This document shows, piece after piece, positions 1 through 9,747 of a stretch of DNA of 64,000 bases (its first letter is position 1; each line of letters begins with the position of its first letter). Position numbers and translations under genes: made by a program. Origin of the DNA: Tamaricihabitans halophyticus. Its GTDB lineage: Bacteria; Actinomycetota; Actinomycetes; Mycobacteriales; Pseudonocardiaceae. The notes beneath the pieces were generated by a model. The model worked only from the letters and a program-made list of their open reading frames with translations, had not been told where the DNA came from and searched no databases. The DNA lies in the NCBI RefSeq assembly GCF_004340875.1, contig NZ_SLXQ01000019.1:27717-91716 (forward strand), given 5' to 3'.

Positions 1-581
1 ACGAAGGACACGTCCATGGCACAGCCGAGTTCGCGAACCAGGCCACGCACCGAAAGGCAGTAGCCCCGATCAGGAGTGGGCGCCAGATCGAGCACGGTGT
101 CATTGAGGTCCAGGACGTCGATGGCGTCATCGCCTGCCTCGGCCGTGCCGCTCGGCAGCACAAGGATGCCGGAGTGATCGTCGCCGAGCCCGAGCTCGGT
201 GGCCGAGCAGATCATGCCTTCGCTGGTCCGGCCATAGGTCTTGCGCGCGGTGATCTCGAAACCGCCGGGTAGCACCGCACCAGGCAGGGCCACGACGACC
301 AGGTCACCTTCGGCGAAGTTGGTCGCACCACAGATGATGCCGTTTTCTTCGTCGTCATCGCTGATCTCGACCTGGCAGTACCGGATCGGCTTTTTGAACT
401 CGGTCAGCTCCTCGATGGCGGATACCCGGCCGATCACCACCGGACCGGTGATTCCGCCCAGCTCCTCGACGCCCTCGACCTCGATGCCGACCCGCACGAA
501 GGCTTCGGCGAAACGCTCCGCCGTGGCCTCCTCTGGGTCGATCTCGAGGTGTTCGGCCAGCCAGCTCACCGGGACTCGCAA
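1..581 (-). CDS. pheT: phenylalanyl-tRNA synthetase beta subunit (N-terminal part)
   Basis: Beta subunit of the (alpha-beta)2 phenylalanyl-tRNA synthetase, which charges tRNA-Phe in the cytoplasm; here it is cut by the window edge after about 193 codons. The start is read as TTG (581-579), giving [15 protein letters not shown], the usual PheT N-terminus; a GTG five codons downstream (VSWLAEHL) would lose the conserved RVP. Residues about 40-150 look like the EMAP-II/OB-fold tRNA-binding domain, including the [15 protein letters not shown] stretch, and the B-domains begin after it. Only 3 nt separate it from the pheS stop, so the two are co-transcribed. Identity is very secure; the start codon is an inference from family N-termini. 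Confidence 0.93.
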   Translation of the reverse strand, partial: MRVPVSWLAEHLEIDPEEATAERFAEAFVRVGIEVEGVEELGGITGPVVIGRVSAIEELTEFKKPIRYCQVEISDDDEENGIICGATNFAEGDLVVVALPGAVLPGGFEITARKTYGRTSEGMICSATELGLGDDHSGILVLPSGTAEAGDDAIDVLDLNDTVLDLAPTPDRGYCLSVRGLVRELGCAMDVSF

Positions 582-584
582 CGC

Positions 585-1676
<1,092 letters not shown>

Positions 1677-1747
1677 CTAGCGGCCATCAGCGCATACCCG
1701 GGGCGCGTGTCAGTCGTCGCAGGTCCGACGACGCGTTCCGGCATACG

Positions 1748-2659
1748 TCAGTGAATGGTTGACGATCCTAAGTGATCGGCGCCAGGGATATTTCGTGAGG
1801 TCGGGGGCTGGGCCCCGGTACTGGTCGCGCGTTGTGCCATCGCGCTGGCGTACAAGCAGACGGCCGCGGCCGTACCGAGGTTCAGGCTTTCCGCCGCACC
1901 GTACAACGGAACACCTAGCAGGGCGTCCAGCTGCCCCCTCGTCGACGCGGCCAGCCCGTGTGCTTCGCTACCGAACACCCACGCCGCCCGGTCGGTCAGC
2001 AGCTCGCCCGCGTCGTCCAGGGTTCGCTCGGCAGTGCCATCGGCCCCGATCAACCGCAGGCCGGCGGCACGACAGGCGCTGAACGCCTGCTCCGGATCCC
2101 GACAGCGCGCGACGGGCAGGTGGAACAGGCTGCCCGTCGAGGCCCGCACGCATTTCCCGTTGTGCGGATCGACCGTATCGCCGGCGAACACCACCGCGTC
2201 CGCGCCGGCCGCATCGGCCACCCGAAGTACGGTGCCCGCGTTTCCCGGATCGGCGATATCGACGAGCACCGCCACCAGTCGCGGTGCGGTGCCAGTCGAT
2301 ATGGCTTGCGCCAGCGATACGGTCGGCTGGGCGCAGACCGCCACGATGCCCTGCGGGGTCACCGTTTCCGAACAGGCCGCGGCGGCGCGCTCGGTGATCC
2401 GGGAGATCCGTGCCCCGACCTGTTCGGCCAGCCGCACGAGATCCGCATGCTTATTGGCCGCCCGCTCGGTGACGAACAGCTCGTGCATCCGCGCTGGCGC
2501 GGTGGCCGCCCAGTCCAGTGCCTCGGAGATCGCCTGGGCGCCCTCGACAAGAAACCGGCCGGTTTCGTCCCTGCCAGCGCGGGTGGTCAGCCGCCGCGCG
2601 GCAACGACCCGAGGCGTCCGCTCGGTGAACGGATCGGCCTCGGGTCGTTGATCAGCCAT
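1748..2659 (-). CDS. TrmH/SpoU-family RNA 2'-O-methyltransferase (TsnR-like)
   Basis: SAM-dependent 2'-O-ribose methyltransferase of the SPOUT class, 303 aa. An N-terminal SpoU substrate-binding domain (residues about 18-100; FLVEGAQAISEAL) precedes the trefoil-knot catalytic domain. The three SpoU motifs are visible: DIADPGNAGTVLRVADAAG (motif 1), VFGSEAHGL (motif 2) and SLNLGTAAAVCLYA (motif 3). The C-terminal about 35 residues are unstructured. It sits between rplT and pheS as tsnR does in mycobacteria; the target (probably 23S rRNA) is inferred from family and position. Confidence 0.9.
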   Translation of the reverse strand: MADQRPEADPFTERTPRVVAARRLTTRAGRDETGRFLVEGAQAISEALDWAATAPARMHELFVTERAANKHADLVRLAEQVGARISRITERAAAACSETVTPQGIVAVCAQPTVSLAQAISTGTAPRLVAVLVDIADPGNAGTVLRVADAAGADAVVFAGDTVDPHNGKCVRASTGSLFHLPVARCRDPEQAFSACRAAGLRLIGADGTAERTLDDAGELLTDRAAWVFGSEAHGLAASTRGQLDALLGVPLYGAAESLNLGTAAAVCLYASAMAQRATSTGAQPPTSRNIPGADHLGSSTIH

Positions 2660-2689
2660 CGTTGGTCGGGCAGCTGGGCAGGTAGCCGC

Positions 2690-3070
2690 TCACTGGCCCT
2701 TCGCGGCCGACTGCGCCGGGGCGTGCTCGCGGGCGACCGCGACCAGCGCGGTGAACGCCTGCGGGTCATTGACCGCGAGCTCGGCCAGGATCTTGCGGTC
2801 AACCTCGACCTCAGCGGCCTTGAGGCCCTGGACGAAGCGGTTGTAGGTCATCCCGTTCTCCCGCGCGGCGGCGTTGATCCGGGTGATCCACAGCTGCCGG
2901 AAGTCGCCCTTACGAGCGCGGCGGTCCCGGTAGGCGTAGTTCAGCGAGTGAAGGTTCTGCTCCTTCGCCTTGCGGTACAGCCGCGAACGCTGCCCGCGAT
3001 AACCGCTGGCCAGCTCGAGGGTTGCGCGGCGCTTCTTGTGGGCGTTGACCGCCCGCTTCACGCGTGCCAC
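2690..3070 (-). CDS. rplT: 50S ribosomal protein L20
   Basis: Ribosomal protein L20, 126 aa, which binds 23S rRNA early in assembly of the large subunit. The canonical start [15 protein letters not shown] and the conserved [24 protein letters not shown] block are present. The start is a GTG with AGGA 8 nt upstream. The C-terminal 12 or so residues ([12 protein letters not shown]) are a typical variable tail. Third gene of the infC-rpmI-rplT operon. Confidence 0.98.
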   Translation of the reverse strand: MARVKRAVNAHKKRRATLELASGYRGQRSRLYRKAKEQNLHSLNYAYRDRRARKGDFRQLWITRINAAARENGMTYNRFVQGLKAAEVEVDRKILAELAVNDPQAFTALVAVAREHAPAQSAAKGQ

Positions 3071-3159
3071 TAGTTCATCCTGTCAATCTCTCGGGGCGTA
3101 CGCCGTGGGTGAGGCGTATCGCCCGGGTGGTCAGCGAACTGGAGGGTGCGCTGGGCCGA

Positions 3160-3354
3160 TCAGCGGCCCAGCAAGCGGCGCATCCGCTTGTTGTCGTTGT
3201 CGGACACCGCCTCGGTGCCCTCCAACCGGCGGGTCATCTTGCTCGCCTTCTTCTCGAGCAGATGCCGACGCCCGGCCTGCTCCCTGCGCAGCTTGCCGCT
3301 ACCGGTGACCTTGATGCGCTTCTTGGTCCCGGAGTGCGTCTTGTTCTTCGGCAT
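3160..3354 (-). CDS. rpmI: 50S ribosomal protein L35
   Basis: Ribosomal protein L35, 64 aa, full length: [22 protein letters not shown] and the C-terminal arginine-rich MRRLLGR are diagnostic. Located between infC and rplT, as in nearly all bacteria, with 55-nt and 89-nt gaps. Confidence 0.98.
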   Translation of the reverse strand: MPKNKTHSGTKKRIKVTGSGKLRREQAGRRHLLEKKASKMTRRLEGTEAVSDNDNKRMRRLLGR

Positions 3355-3409
3355 GTGTCGTCCTTCGATTTCCTGCTTCGGCTGGCGGCTTCGGCACGAG
3401 CTTGATCGC

Positions 3410-3961
3410 TCAGCGCTCCGCCTGCCCCTTGCCGGCCTTGGCCTTCGCCTTGCTCTTGTGCGGTGCCAACACCATGATCATGTTGCGACCGTCCTGCTTC
3501 GGATTGGACTCGATGAACCCGAGCTCGGCCACGTCCTCGGCGAGCCGCTGCAGAAGGCGAAAGCCCAGTTCCGGCCGAGACTGCTCACGACCGCGGAACA
3601 TGATCGTGACCTTGACCTTGTGGCCCTGCTCGAGGAAGCGGGAAACATGCCCCTTCTTCGTCTCGTAGTCATGGGCATCGATCTTGGGACGAAGCTTCTG
3701 TTCCTTGATGACCGTGAGCTGCTGGTTACGACGAGACTCACGAGCCTTCTGCGCGCTCTCGTATTTGAACTTGCCGTAGTCCATGAGCTTGCAGACCGGC
3801 GGACGTGCCTGCGGCGCGACCTCGACGAGGTCTAGATCCGCTTCCTGGGCGAGCCGGAGCGCATCCTCGATGCGGACGATACCGACCTGCTCGCCGTTCG
3901 GTCCGACCAAGCGAACCTCGGGAACACGGATGCGCTCATTGATGCGCGTCTCGGAGCTGAT
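3410..3961 (-). CDS. infC: translation initiation factor IF-3, with ATC start codon
   Basis: IF-3 keeps 30S subunits free and discriminates against non-canonical start codons. The IF3-N domain ([20 protein letters not shown]) and IF3-C domain ([17 protein letters not shown]) are complete; the length is 183 aa. The start is called at ATC (3961-3959) because a GGAGG lies 4 nt upstream and [17 protein letters not shown] then matches the family N-terminus; an in-frame TTG five codons upstream and an ATG at 4084 would add non-conserved residues. Rare AUU/AUC starts in infC are known to allow IF-3 to repress its own synthesis, so the same autoregulation is likely here. A terminator-like hairpin lies about 118 nt upstream in the leader. 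Confidence 0.93.
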   Translation of the reverse strand: MSSETRINERIRVPEVRLVGPNGEQVGIVRIEDALRLAQEADLDLVEVAPQARPPVCKLMDYGKFKYESAQKARESRRNQQLTVIKEQKLRPKIDAHDYETKKGHVSRFLEQGHKVKVTIMFRGREQSRPELGFRLLQRLAEDVAELGFIESNPKQDGRNMIMVLAPHKSKAKAKAGKGQAER

Positions 3962-4063
3962 GGGGCCTCCCTGGGTCAAAATGTCGTTGCTACTGCTGTG
4001 CCGCGCTTGCCTGGCCGCAGACCAGGGTCGCCGCACGGTGACCGTCGTTTCGCAGTAGCGCCC

Positions 4064-4105
4064 CATAAAACAACTGAACCCCACCGTCTATTTCGACGTG
4101 TGGGG
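4064..4105 (-). terminator. terminator-like hairpin in the infC leader (possible attenuator)
   Basis: On the minus strand CCCCACACGTC, loop GAAATA, GACGGTGGGG forms a 10-bp stem with one bulged A (4105-4079), followed by TTCAGTTGTTTTATG (4078-4064), a moderately T-rich tract. It points toward infC and ends about 100 nt before its start codon. It could be an intrinsic terminator of an upstream transcript or an attenuator controlling infC-rpmI-rplT. The T-tract is interrupted, so strength is uncertain. Confidence 0.45.
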
Positions 4106-4337
4106 CCCACAAATCCGATCACCCACGGACACGAGGCGTTGACCTGCGTCCCGGGCGTCACGAATCCGCGACCGTGACGGGCTTCCGAGTGCTCGGTTCC
4201 GAACGCTCAAAGCTCCCGACTACGCGGAATCGTGTGACCGGACCCGGCCACCTGGTTCGGTGATCCGGGTGGGAGCGGGGCTCCACTTGCGGCCCCCGAC
4301 AGTTCGGGAGCTGGTCGCTCATGCGAGGGTAACAGAC

Positions 4338-4697
4338 GTGTCAGACGAGCCCGCAGCGCAGTCCCTTGATCAGCCGTCCGTGCGTGAGCTTGCCGAGGTC
4401 CCGAGCGTCGAGGTGATCAGCCGCTCGGCGGTGATGCTGATGTCCGCGGCAGCCGAACGGCTTGGGCTGTCCGCGTCGGATCCCGCGGCGAGCCCGAGCC
4501 GCGATCTGGACGAAGCGCGCCGCCTGATCACCGCACTGGCCGGCCTCGTGACGGCGAGCGCGGAATACCTTGGGCCGCATGCCGGGCCTCTCCGAGATGG
4601 CTTGCAGTCGCTGCAGCGCGCGTTCCGCGAGGAGTCGGTGCTCCCCGACGAACCGGGAAACGGGCCCGGTGAACGCTACACCGGGCCCGTGTACTGA
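4338..4697 (+). CDS. DUF1844 domain protein
   Basis: Small conserved protein of 119 aa with no known function. The central part (VEVISRSAVMLMSAAAERLGL, then DEARRLITALAGLVTAS) matches the DUF1844 pattern of two amphipathic helices; the C-terminus is Pro/Gly-rich. It is divergent from infC, a common position for DUF1844 genes in Actinobacteria. The GTG start at 4338 is preferred (GAGGG about 9 nt upstream, giving VSDEPAAQ); the open frame extends upstream to 4260 without conserved residues. Confidence 0.75.
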   Translation: MSDEPAAQSLDQPSVRELAEVPSVEVISRSAVMLMSAAAERLGLSASDPAASPSRDLDEARRLITALAGLVTASAEYLGPHAGPLRDGLQSLQRAFREESVLPDEPGNGPGERYTGPVY

Positions 4698-4747
4698 CTC
4701 GACTACTCCACTCGTGCCAGGCTCTTGCCGGCACGAGCGGCGGAGTT

Positions 4748-5131
4748 CTAGTCGTCCAGAACGGCGAGCGCGTCGATCTCGACGAGCAGGCCGGGGTTCA
4801 GCCCAACGTAAACGGTGGTGCGAGCCGGGAATGGTGCGCTCACCTGCCGCTCATAGACCTCGTTGAACTCGGCGAAGTGCGCGCCATCGGTGAGGTAGGC
4901 CCGCATCATCACGACGTCGTCCATGCTGGCTCCGGCCGCGCCGAGGATGGCCCGCAGGTTGTCGAACAACTGGGCGGTCTGTTCAGCGACGGTGTCCCCC
5001 GCCGGCTTACCGGTTTTCGGGTCGATCCCGACCTGACCGGCGACCTGCAGGATGTTTCCTTTCCGCACCGCCTGCTGATACGCCGCGACGGGCTTCGGCG
5101 CGTCCTCGGTGCTGATCGACACCTTGGCCAT
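4748..5131 (-). CDS. RidA-family enamine/imine deaminase
   Basis: RidA/YjgF/UK114 protein, 127 aa, a homotrimeric enzyme that hydrolyses reactive enamines such as 2-aminoacrylate released by PLP dehydratases. Diagnostic features are the GNILQVAGQVGID strand-turn region and the C-terminal PFPARTTVYVG and LLVEIDALAV blocks containing the substrate-binding Arg and Glu. The start ATG (5131-5129) has AAGGAG just upstream and follows the iclR stop by 10 nt, so it is the second gene of an iclR-ridA operon. The divergent gene encodes a PLP enzyme of the D-serine deaminase type whose chemistry makes exactly this intermediate, so a detoxifying role in the same pathway is likely. Confidence 0.92.
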   Translation of the reverse strand: MAKVSISTEDAPKPVAAYQQAVRKGNILQVAGQVGIDPKTGKPAGDTVAEQTAQLFDNLRAILGAAGASMDDVVMMRAYLTDGAHFAEFNEVYERQVSAPFPARTTVYVGLNPGLLVEIDALAVLDD

Positions 5132-5141
5132 CAATTCTCCT

Positions 5142-5915
5142 TCACCTGTTGGTTTTCTTCTCGGTCCATCCACTACGGGCCGAGGCCTCCTCGGCCGCCG
5201 CGAGCAGCTCCGGCACCAGCGCGAGCAAACCGTCCAGATCCAGCAGGACGCCCGGCACCGACAGCGAGATCGCGGCGACCACCATGCCGTCGCCACGCCG
5301 TACCGGCGCGGCGACACAGTGGATGAAGTCTTCGTGTTCGGCGTTGTCCACCGCGTAACCGCGTTCGGCCACTCGCGACAGTTCGGCCGCGAAGGCACCT
5401 GCATCGGTGATGGTCGTGCCGGTCTTGCGGGAGTAGCTGAGTTCCGCGGCGATCGCGGCGCGGAGCTCAGCTGGTTGGCCAGCCACCAGCACCTTGCCCA
5501 CCGCGGTGCAGTGCACCGGCGCACGCCGGCCGATCCTGGAATACATCCGAACCGAATGCCGGCCGTCCACTTTGTCGATGCAGACCGCCTCATGAGCTTC
5601 CAGACTGGCCAGATGCACGGTATGCCCGGTACGCCGGTTGAGGTCGACCAGCACGGGCTGCGCGACCCGCCGCACGTCCAGCTCGTCAAGCGACTGGTTC
5701 GCGAGTTCGAACAGCGCACTGCCGAGCACGTAGTGCCGCGTGTTGACGCGGCGGACGAAATGCCCGGCTTCCAGGGTGCGCAACAGCCGGGACACGGTCG
5801 ATTTGTGCACGCCAAGCTCCGCTGCCAGCTCGTCGAGGGTCTTGCCGTCCCCCGGGCGCCCTGACTGGGCCAGCTGAGCCAGTACCGCGAGCCCGCGTTC
5901 CAGACTCTGGCTCAT
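5142..5915 (-). CDS. IclR-family transcriptional regulator
   Basis: 257-aa repressor/activator with an N-terminal winged HTH (SLERGLAVLAQLAQ ... TLDELAAELGVHKSTVSRLLRTLE, residues about 4-65) and a C-terminal GAF-like IclR effector domain (about 75-250; VHCTAVGKVLVAG, SYSRKTGTTITDAGAFAAEL). Its start ATG at 5915 lies 65 bp from two tandem inverted repeats (5980-6015) in the divergent promoter, which are the obvious operator candidates. It probably controls both itself plus ridA and the divergent deaminase; the effector would be the amino-acid substrate or an alpha-keto product (inference). Confidence 0.93.
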   Translation of the reverse strand: MSQSLERGLAVLAQLAQSGRPGDGKTLDELAAELGVHKSTVSRLLRTLEAGHFVRRVNTRHYVLGSALFELANQSLDELDVRRVAQPVLVDLNRRTGHTVHLASLEAHEAVCIDKVDGRHSVRMYSRIGRRAPVHCTAVGKVLVAGQPAELRAAIAAELSYSRKTGTTITDAGAFAAELSRVAERGYAVDNAEHEDFIHCVAAPVRRGDGMVVAAISLSVPGVLLDLDGLLALVPELLAAAEEASARSGWTEKKTNR

Positions 5916-5979
5916 CGCACTGCCCCCGTCCCACCGGTTCCGCGAATCTCGGCAAACTCCGACTCGCAGCCCTATCATA

Positions 5980-5994
5980 ATGCACCTTGTGCAA
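5980..5994. promoter_or_regulatory. operator candidate 1 of the iclR/deaminase intergenic region
   Basis: ATGCAC-CTT-GTGCAA: the inner 5-bp arms (TGCAC/GTGCA) are perfectly inverted around a 3-nt spacer. A TATCAT/CATAAT -10-like sequence overlaps its left edge (5973-5981). It is similar in sequence to the second repeat 21 bp away. Confidence 0.55.
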
Positions 5995-6000
5995 CGTATA

Positions 6001-6015
6001 TTGCATCCTATGCAA
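6001..6015. promoter_or_regulatory. operator candidate 2 of the iclR/deaminase intergenic region
   Basis: TTGCAT-CCT-ATGCAA, perfect 6-bp arms around a 3-nt spacer. Its centre is 21 bp (two helical turns) from operator candidate 1, so two IclR dimers would bind the same face of the DNA. It lies immediately before the most likely start codon of the divergent deaminase. Confidence 0.6.
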
Positions 6016-6021
6016 CTTGGC

Positions 6022-7329
6022 ATGCAGCCCGGGACCGCAGCCTGTGTCGTCGACCCCAGTGCACTCGAGCGTGCCCGGGCCGAGCGAGTGGACTGGCGGT
6101 TCAAGGCGATCCCCAGCGCGATGCACGGACTCACCATCGCCGCCGCCGCGGCTCGACGACCGGACCTGTTCACCGATGGCTTTCTCGGCCCGTTCGTCGT
6201 ACTCGAGGCCGACGCGCTGGACCACAACCTGCGCGCGATGGCCGACTGGTGCGCGGCGCACGGAATGCTCCTCGCCCCGCATGGCAAGACGACGATGGCG
6301 CCGCAACTGTTCGCCAAGCAAGCTGAGCACGGGGCCTGGGCGATTACCGCGGCCAATGCCAGCCAGCTGCGGGTGTACCGGGCGTTCGGGGTATCCCGGA
6401 TCGTCTTCGCGAACCAACTGGTCGACCCGGCCGCGATTCGCTGGCTCGCCGACGAGTTGGCCGCCGACCTGGCTTTCGAGTTCTGTTGTTGGGTCGATTC
6501 GGTGCGCGGGGCGCGACTACTCGCCGACACCCTGCGGGAACACGGCGCGCACCGCCAGGTCGACGTGCTGGTCGAAGTGGAAGGCGGTCGTACCGGCGTC
6601 CAGGACGAGTCGACGGCGCTGGACGTGGCCCGAGCGGTTCGCGACAGCCCGGAACTTCGCCTGCTCGGCGTCAGCGGCTACGAGGGCTCGCTTGGCCATG
6701 ACGCCACCGAACACACGCGGTCCCTCGTCGCCGACTATCTGGAACGGCTTCGGTCAACCACGACCACCCTCGCCTCGCACGGCCTTTTTGACCATCTCGA
6801 CCAGGTGCTGGTCACTGCTGGTGGGAGCGCGTACTTCGACCAGGTCGCCGACGCGCTGGCCACTGGCTGGCCAGCTGGCCTCGCGGTGCGTCCGGTGCTG
6901 CGCAGTGGCGGATACCTCAGCCATGACGACGGTTTCTACCGCGCGACCTCGCCGCTCGGTGCGACTCCGCGGCTGACGGACGCGGCGCCATTTCGCTCGG
7001 CGCTGCGCGCCTGGGCGCAGGTGAGTTCGCTGCCGACCGCCGACCGGGCGGTACTGACCATGGGCAAGCGGGACGCCTCGTTCGACGACGGGCTCCCGGA
7101 ACCACAATGGCGACGCGGCGCATCGGGACTGACCCCGCTCACCGGACATATGGTGCGCGCGATGAACGACCAGCACACCCACCTCGAGCTGCCCGCCGAT
7201 TCGCCGATCGAGGTCGGCGACTGGGTCGGTTTCGGCCTTTCCCACCCCTGCACGGTCTTCGACAAATGGCCGCTGATTCCGCTTGTCGACGGGGACACGG
7301 TGGTGGACTTCATCCGTACCTACTTCTAG
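6022..7329 (+). CDS. PLP-dependent amino-acid deaminase, D-serine deaminase (DSD1)-like
   Basis: Fold-type III PLP enzyme (alanine-racemase N-domain plus D-serine-dehydratase-like C-domain), 435 aa. The PLP lysine is in LAPHGKTTMAPQ (about K89). The C-terminal half holds VRPVLRSGGYLSHDDG and DWVGFGLSHPCTVFDKW, where a His and Cys typically bind zinc in this family. Predicted reaction: dehydration or deamination of a D-hydroxy-amino acid to keto acid plus ammonia, with RidA as partner. The ATG at 6022 is chosen because ATGs at 5980 and 6010 fall inside the two palindromes; no Shine-Dalgarno is visible for any of them, so the start may be leaderless. Exact substrate unknown. Confidence 0.85.
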   Translation: MQPGTAACVVDPSALERARAERVDWRFKAIPSAMHGLTIAAAAARRPDLFTDGFLGPFVVLEADALDHNLRAMADWCAAHGMLLAPHGKTTMAPQLFAKQAEHGAWAITAANASQLRVYRAFGVSRIVFANQLVDPAAIRWLADELAADLAFEFCCWVDSVRGARLLADTLREHGAHRQVDVLVEVEGGRTGVQDESTALDVARAVRDSPELRLLGVSGYEGSLGHDATEHTRSLVADYLERLRSTTTTLASHGLFDHLDQVLVTAGGSAYFDQVADALATGWPAGLAVRPVLRSGGYLSHDDGFYRATSPLGATPRLTDAAPFRSALRAWAQVSSLPTADRAVLTMGKRDASFDDGLPEPQWRRGASGLTPLTGHMVRAMNDQHTHLELPADSPIEVGDWVGFGLSHPCTVFDKWPLIPLVDGDTVVDFIRTYF

Positions 7330-7358
7330 TCACCGCGTCTGGGATACCGGTTCGACGA

Positions 7359-8033
7359 TCAGCCATTCACCCGATACCACACCTCGGGGCGACCGACCTG
7401 GCCGTACCGATGCTCGCGCTCCGCGAATCCGTTGTCCGCCAGGTATTCCAGGTATCGGCGCGCGGTCACCCTGGACACACCGGTCGCGCTCGCCGTCCCG
7501 GTCGCGGTCAGCGAGCCACCGGCGTCGGTGAGCGCCTGGTTGATCGCACTGAGCGTGGTCTCGCTCATGCCGGTGGGCAGCTGTGGCCGGTCAGCACTGC
7601 GCAGCACGCCGAATGCCTGGTCGACCTCGGCCTGACCACGAACCGCGCCGGCACCGTCGACGGCATTCCGGAACTTGGCGTAGCGCTCCAGCTTGTCCCG
7701 AAGCCCGGGGAACGTGAACGGCTTGAGCAGGTACTGCACCACACCGATGGACACCGCGGCGCGCACTACGGTCAGATCTCGCACGGCGGTCACCACGAGC
7801 ACGTCGACGATCAGGCCCGCCGCGCGCAGCGCTCGGCAGAAATCGAGCCCATGTACATCGGGCAGGTACAGGTCGAGCACGATCAGGTCGACGGTCTCCC
7901 GGTCCAGCGCGCGGCGCGCCTCAGCGCCGGAATGCGCCACGGCAACGGTGTGAAAGCCGCTCACCCGATCCACGTAGCGGCGATGCGCCTCGGCCGCGAT
8001 CGGATCGTCTTCCACCACCAGCACGCTGATCAC
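7359..8033 (-). CDS. CitB/DcuR-type response regulator
   Basis: 224-aa response regulator with a receiver domain (residues 1-120; acidic E8-D9-D10, phospho-acceptor D54 in VLDLYLP, K104 in YLLKPF) and a C-terminal winged HTH of the CitB class (SATGVSRVTARRYLEYLADNGFAEREHRYGQVGRP). The GTG start (8033-8031) overlaps the kinase stop by 4 nt, so the pair is translationally coupled. The most likely target is the divergent dicarboxylate carrier gene. Confidence 0.92.
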   Translation of the reverse strand: MISVLVVEDDPIAAEAHRRYVDRVSGFHTVAVAHSGAEARRALDRETVDLIVLDLYLPDVHGLDFCRALRAAGLIVDVLVVTAVRDLTVVRAAVSIGVVQYLLKPFTFPGLRDKLERYAKFRNAVDGAGAVRGQAEVDQAFGVLRSADRPQLPTGMSETTLSAINQALTDAGGSLTATGTASATGVSRVTARRYLEYLADNGFAEREHRYGQVGRPEVWYRVNG

Positions 8034-9658
8034 GCTGGATCCTCCCGATCCAGCGGGAGCCGCACGCTGAACTCGGTGCCGGTCCCCTGCTCGACCCGCG
8101 CTGCCCGCACGATTCCGCCGTGTTTGCGTACCACCTGTCCGACCAGGGCCAGTCCCAGTCCACGGCCGCCGCCCCGCGCGTCCGTGCTGACCTGTTTGGT
8201 GGACCAACCACGCTCGAAGGCGGTCGCCATCGCTTCATCCGACATGCCCTGCCCGCTGTCGAGCACCCGCACCAGTAGTTCCTCCGACACGATTCGCACG
8301 GCGACCTCCACCCTGGCCCTGCCGGTACTTTCCGCGGCGGCGTCGATCGCGTTGTCCAGCAGGTTACCCAGAACGGTAACCAGGTCTCGGGCGGTTATCC
8401 CGGCGACCGGCTCGGCCACCGAGCTCTCCGGCGCGATACGCAACTCGACACCCCGTTCGTTTGCCTGGGCGACCTTACCGAGCAGCAGCGCCGCCAGTAC
8501 CGGCTCGCTCACCGCTTCGACCACCTGGTCCGTCAACCGCTGAGCCAGGTGCAGCTCCTCGGTAGCGAACTCGATGGCTTCGTCGGTTCGGCCGAGCTCC
8601 ACAAGCGACACCACCGTGTGCAGCCGGTTGGCGGATTCATGCGCCTGGGAACGCAACGATTCGACGACTGCCTTCACGCTGTGCAACTCGCCGGTCAGTT
8701 CCTGGAGTTCGGTGTGATTGCGCAGAGTCACCACATTGCCCATCGGATCTCCCGTTGCCCGCACCGGGGCGGTATTGACGACAACCACGCTGGTATCGGT
8801 CACGTGGATCTCGTCGTGCCGCGGCAGTGGATCCAGCATCGACGCGGTGAGCTGAGCCGGCAGGCCGAGCTCGGCGACCGGTGTGCCGTCCGGTTCCTGC
8901 TGGATCGCGAGCAGTTCGCGAGCCGCCGCATTGCAGAGCACGACTCGGCCATCCTTGCCGACCAGTACAAGTCCTTCCCGCACCGCGTGCAGAATCGCCT
9001 CGTAGTACGAGAACATCCGCGCGAGTTCGGCGGGTGAACGACCCTCGGTGTGCCGGCTGACCCGTCTACTCACCAGGTACGTGCCCAACACTCCGGCGAT
9101 CAGGACAGCGCCAGCCGTCGCCAGTAGCGGCAGTAGTCGTTCCCGCAGTTCGACGCTGATTGCCCGGACCGTAATGCCGACGCTCACCAGACCGACGATC
9201 CGTTCCTGGTCATCGAATACCGGAACAACCGCGCGCATCGACGGTCCGAGTGTGCCGGCGTAGGTCTCGGTGAACGACCTACCCCGTAGCGCCGGCGCGG
9301 TGTTACCGAGAAACTGCCGGCCGATCTGCTCCGGGTTGGGATGAGTACGTCGGGTCCCGTCCGGGGCCATGATCGTGATGAAGTCGACCCCGGTGTCTGC
9401 CCGCACTCGTTCCGCGTACGGCTGCAGCGGGATCAGCCCACTGCCGGCAAGCGCCTCGCGGACCTGTGGTGTGTCCGCGATCGTTTCGGCCACCGAGGTG
9501 ACCTCCTCGCGGGCGGCATCCTCGGTCGCGGTGGTGGCGTCCAGGTAGGCGAGCACGGTGCCAGTACTGACCAGTACCCCGACCAGCACCACCTGCAGCA
9601 GTAGCAGCTGGCGGGCCAGGCTCCACGGCTTGCGGAATTGTCGCGCGATACGTGCCAC
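8030..9658 (-). CDS. CitA/DcuS-type sensor histidine kinase
   Basis: 542-aa membrane kinase: TM1 about 18-40, extracytoplasmic PAS-like sensor about 41-170, TM2 about 178-198, cytoplasmic PAS about 215-315, then the CitA-type histidine box with H340 and N344 (QAHESANRLHTV). The ATPase domain has an N-box LLDNAIDAA and a G-box GGRGLGLALVG. This class senses C4-dicarboxylates or citrate outside the cell. Starts with GTG at 9658, 154 bp from the divergent carrier start, which makes dicarboxylate sensing likely. Confidence 0.93.
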   Translation of the reverse strand: MARIARQFRKPWSLARQLLLLQVVLVGVLVSTGTVLAYLDATTATEDAAREEVTSVAETIADTPQVREALAGSGLIPLQPYAERVRADTGVDFITIMAPDGTRRTHPNPEQIGRQFLGNTAPALRGRSFTETYAGTLGPSMRAVVPVFDDQERIVGLVSVGITVRAISVELRERLLPLLATAGAVLIAGVLGTYLVSRRVSRHTEGRSPAELARMFSYYEAILHAVREGLVLVGKDGRVVLCNAAARELLAIQQEPDGTPVAELGLPAQLTASMLDPLPRHDEIHVTDTSVVVVNTAPVRATGDPMGNVVTLRNHTELQELTGELHSVKAVVESLRSQAHESANRLHTVVSLVELGRTDEAIEFATEELHLAQRLTDQVVEAVSEPVLAALLLGKVAQANERGVELRIAPESSVAEPVAGITARDLVTVLGNLLDNAIDAAAESTGRARVEVAVRIVSEELLVRVLDSGQGMSDEAMATAFERGWSTKQVSTDARGGGRGLGLALVGQVVRKHGGIVRAARVEQGTGTEFSVRLPLDREDPA

Positions 9659-9747
9659 GTCCGGTATCGCACCACAATCCCCCGCTCACCCAGTGGGCAC
9701 GGAGAGATTTCGTGAACGATATGAACACAACGGTGACCGGTCGGACC

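Noticed and set aside
4748..5815. 355-codon frame joining RidA to upstream sequence
   Set aside because: Residues before the RidA start are an out-of-frame reading of iclR; an internal ATG with AAGGAG gives the standard 127-aa RidA.
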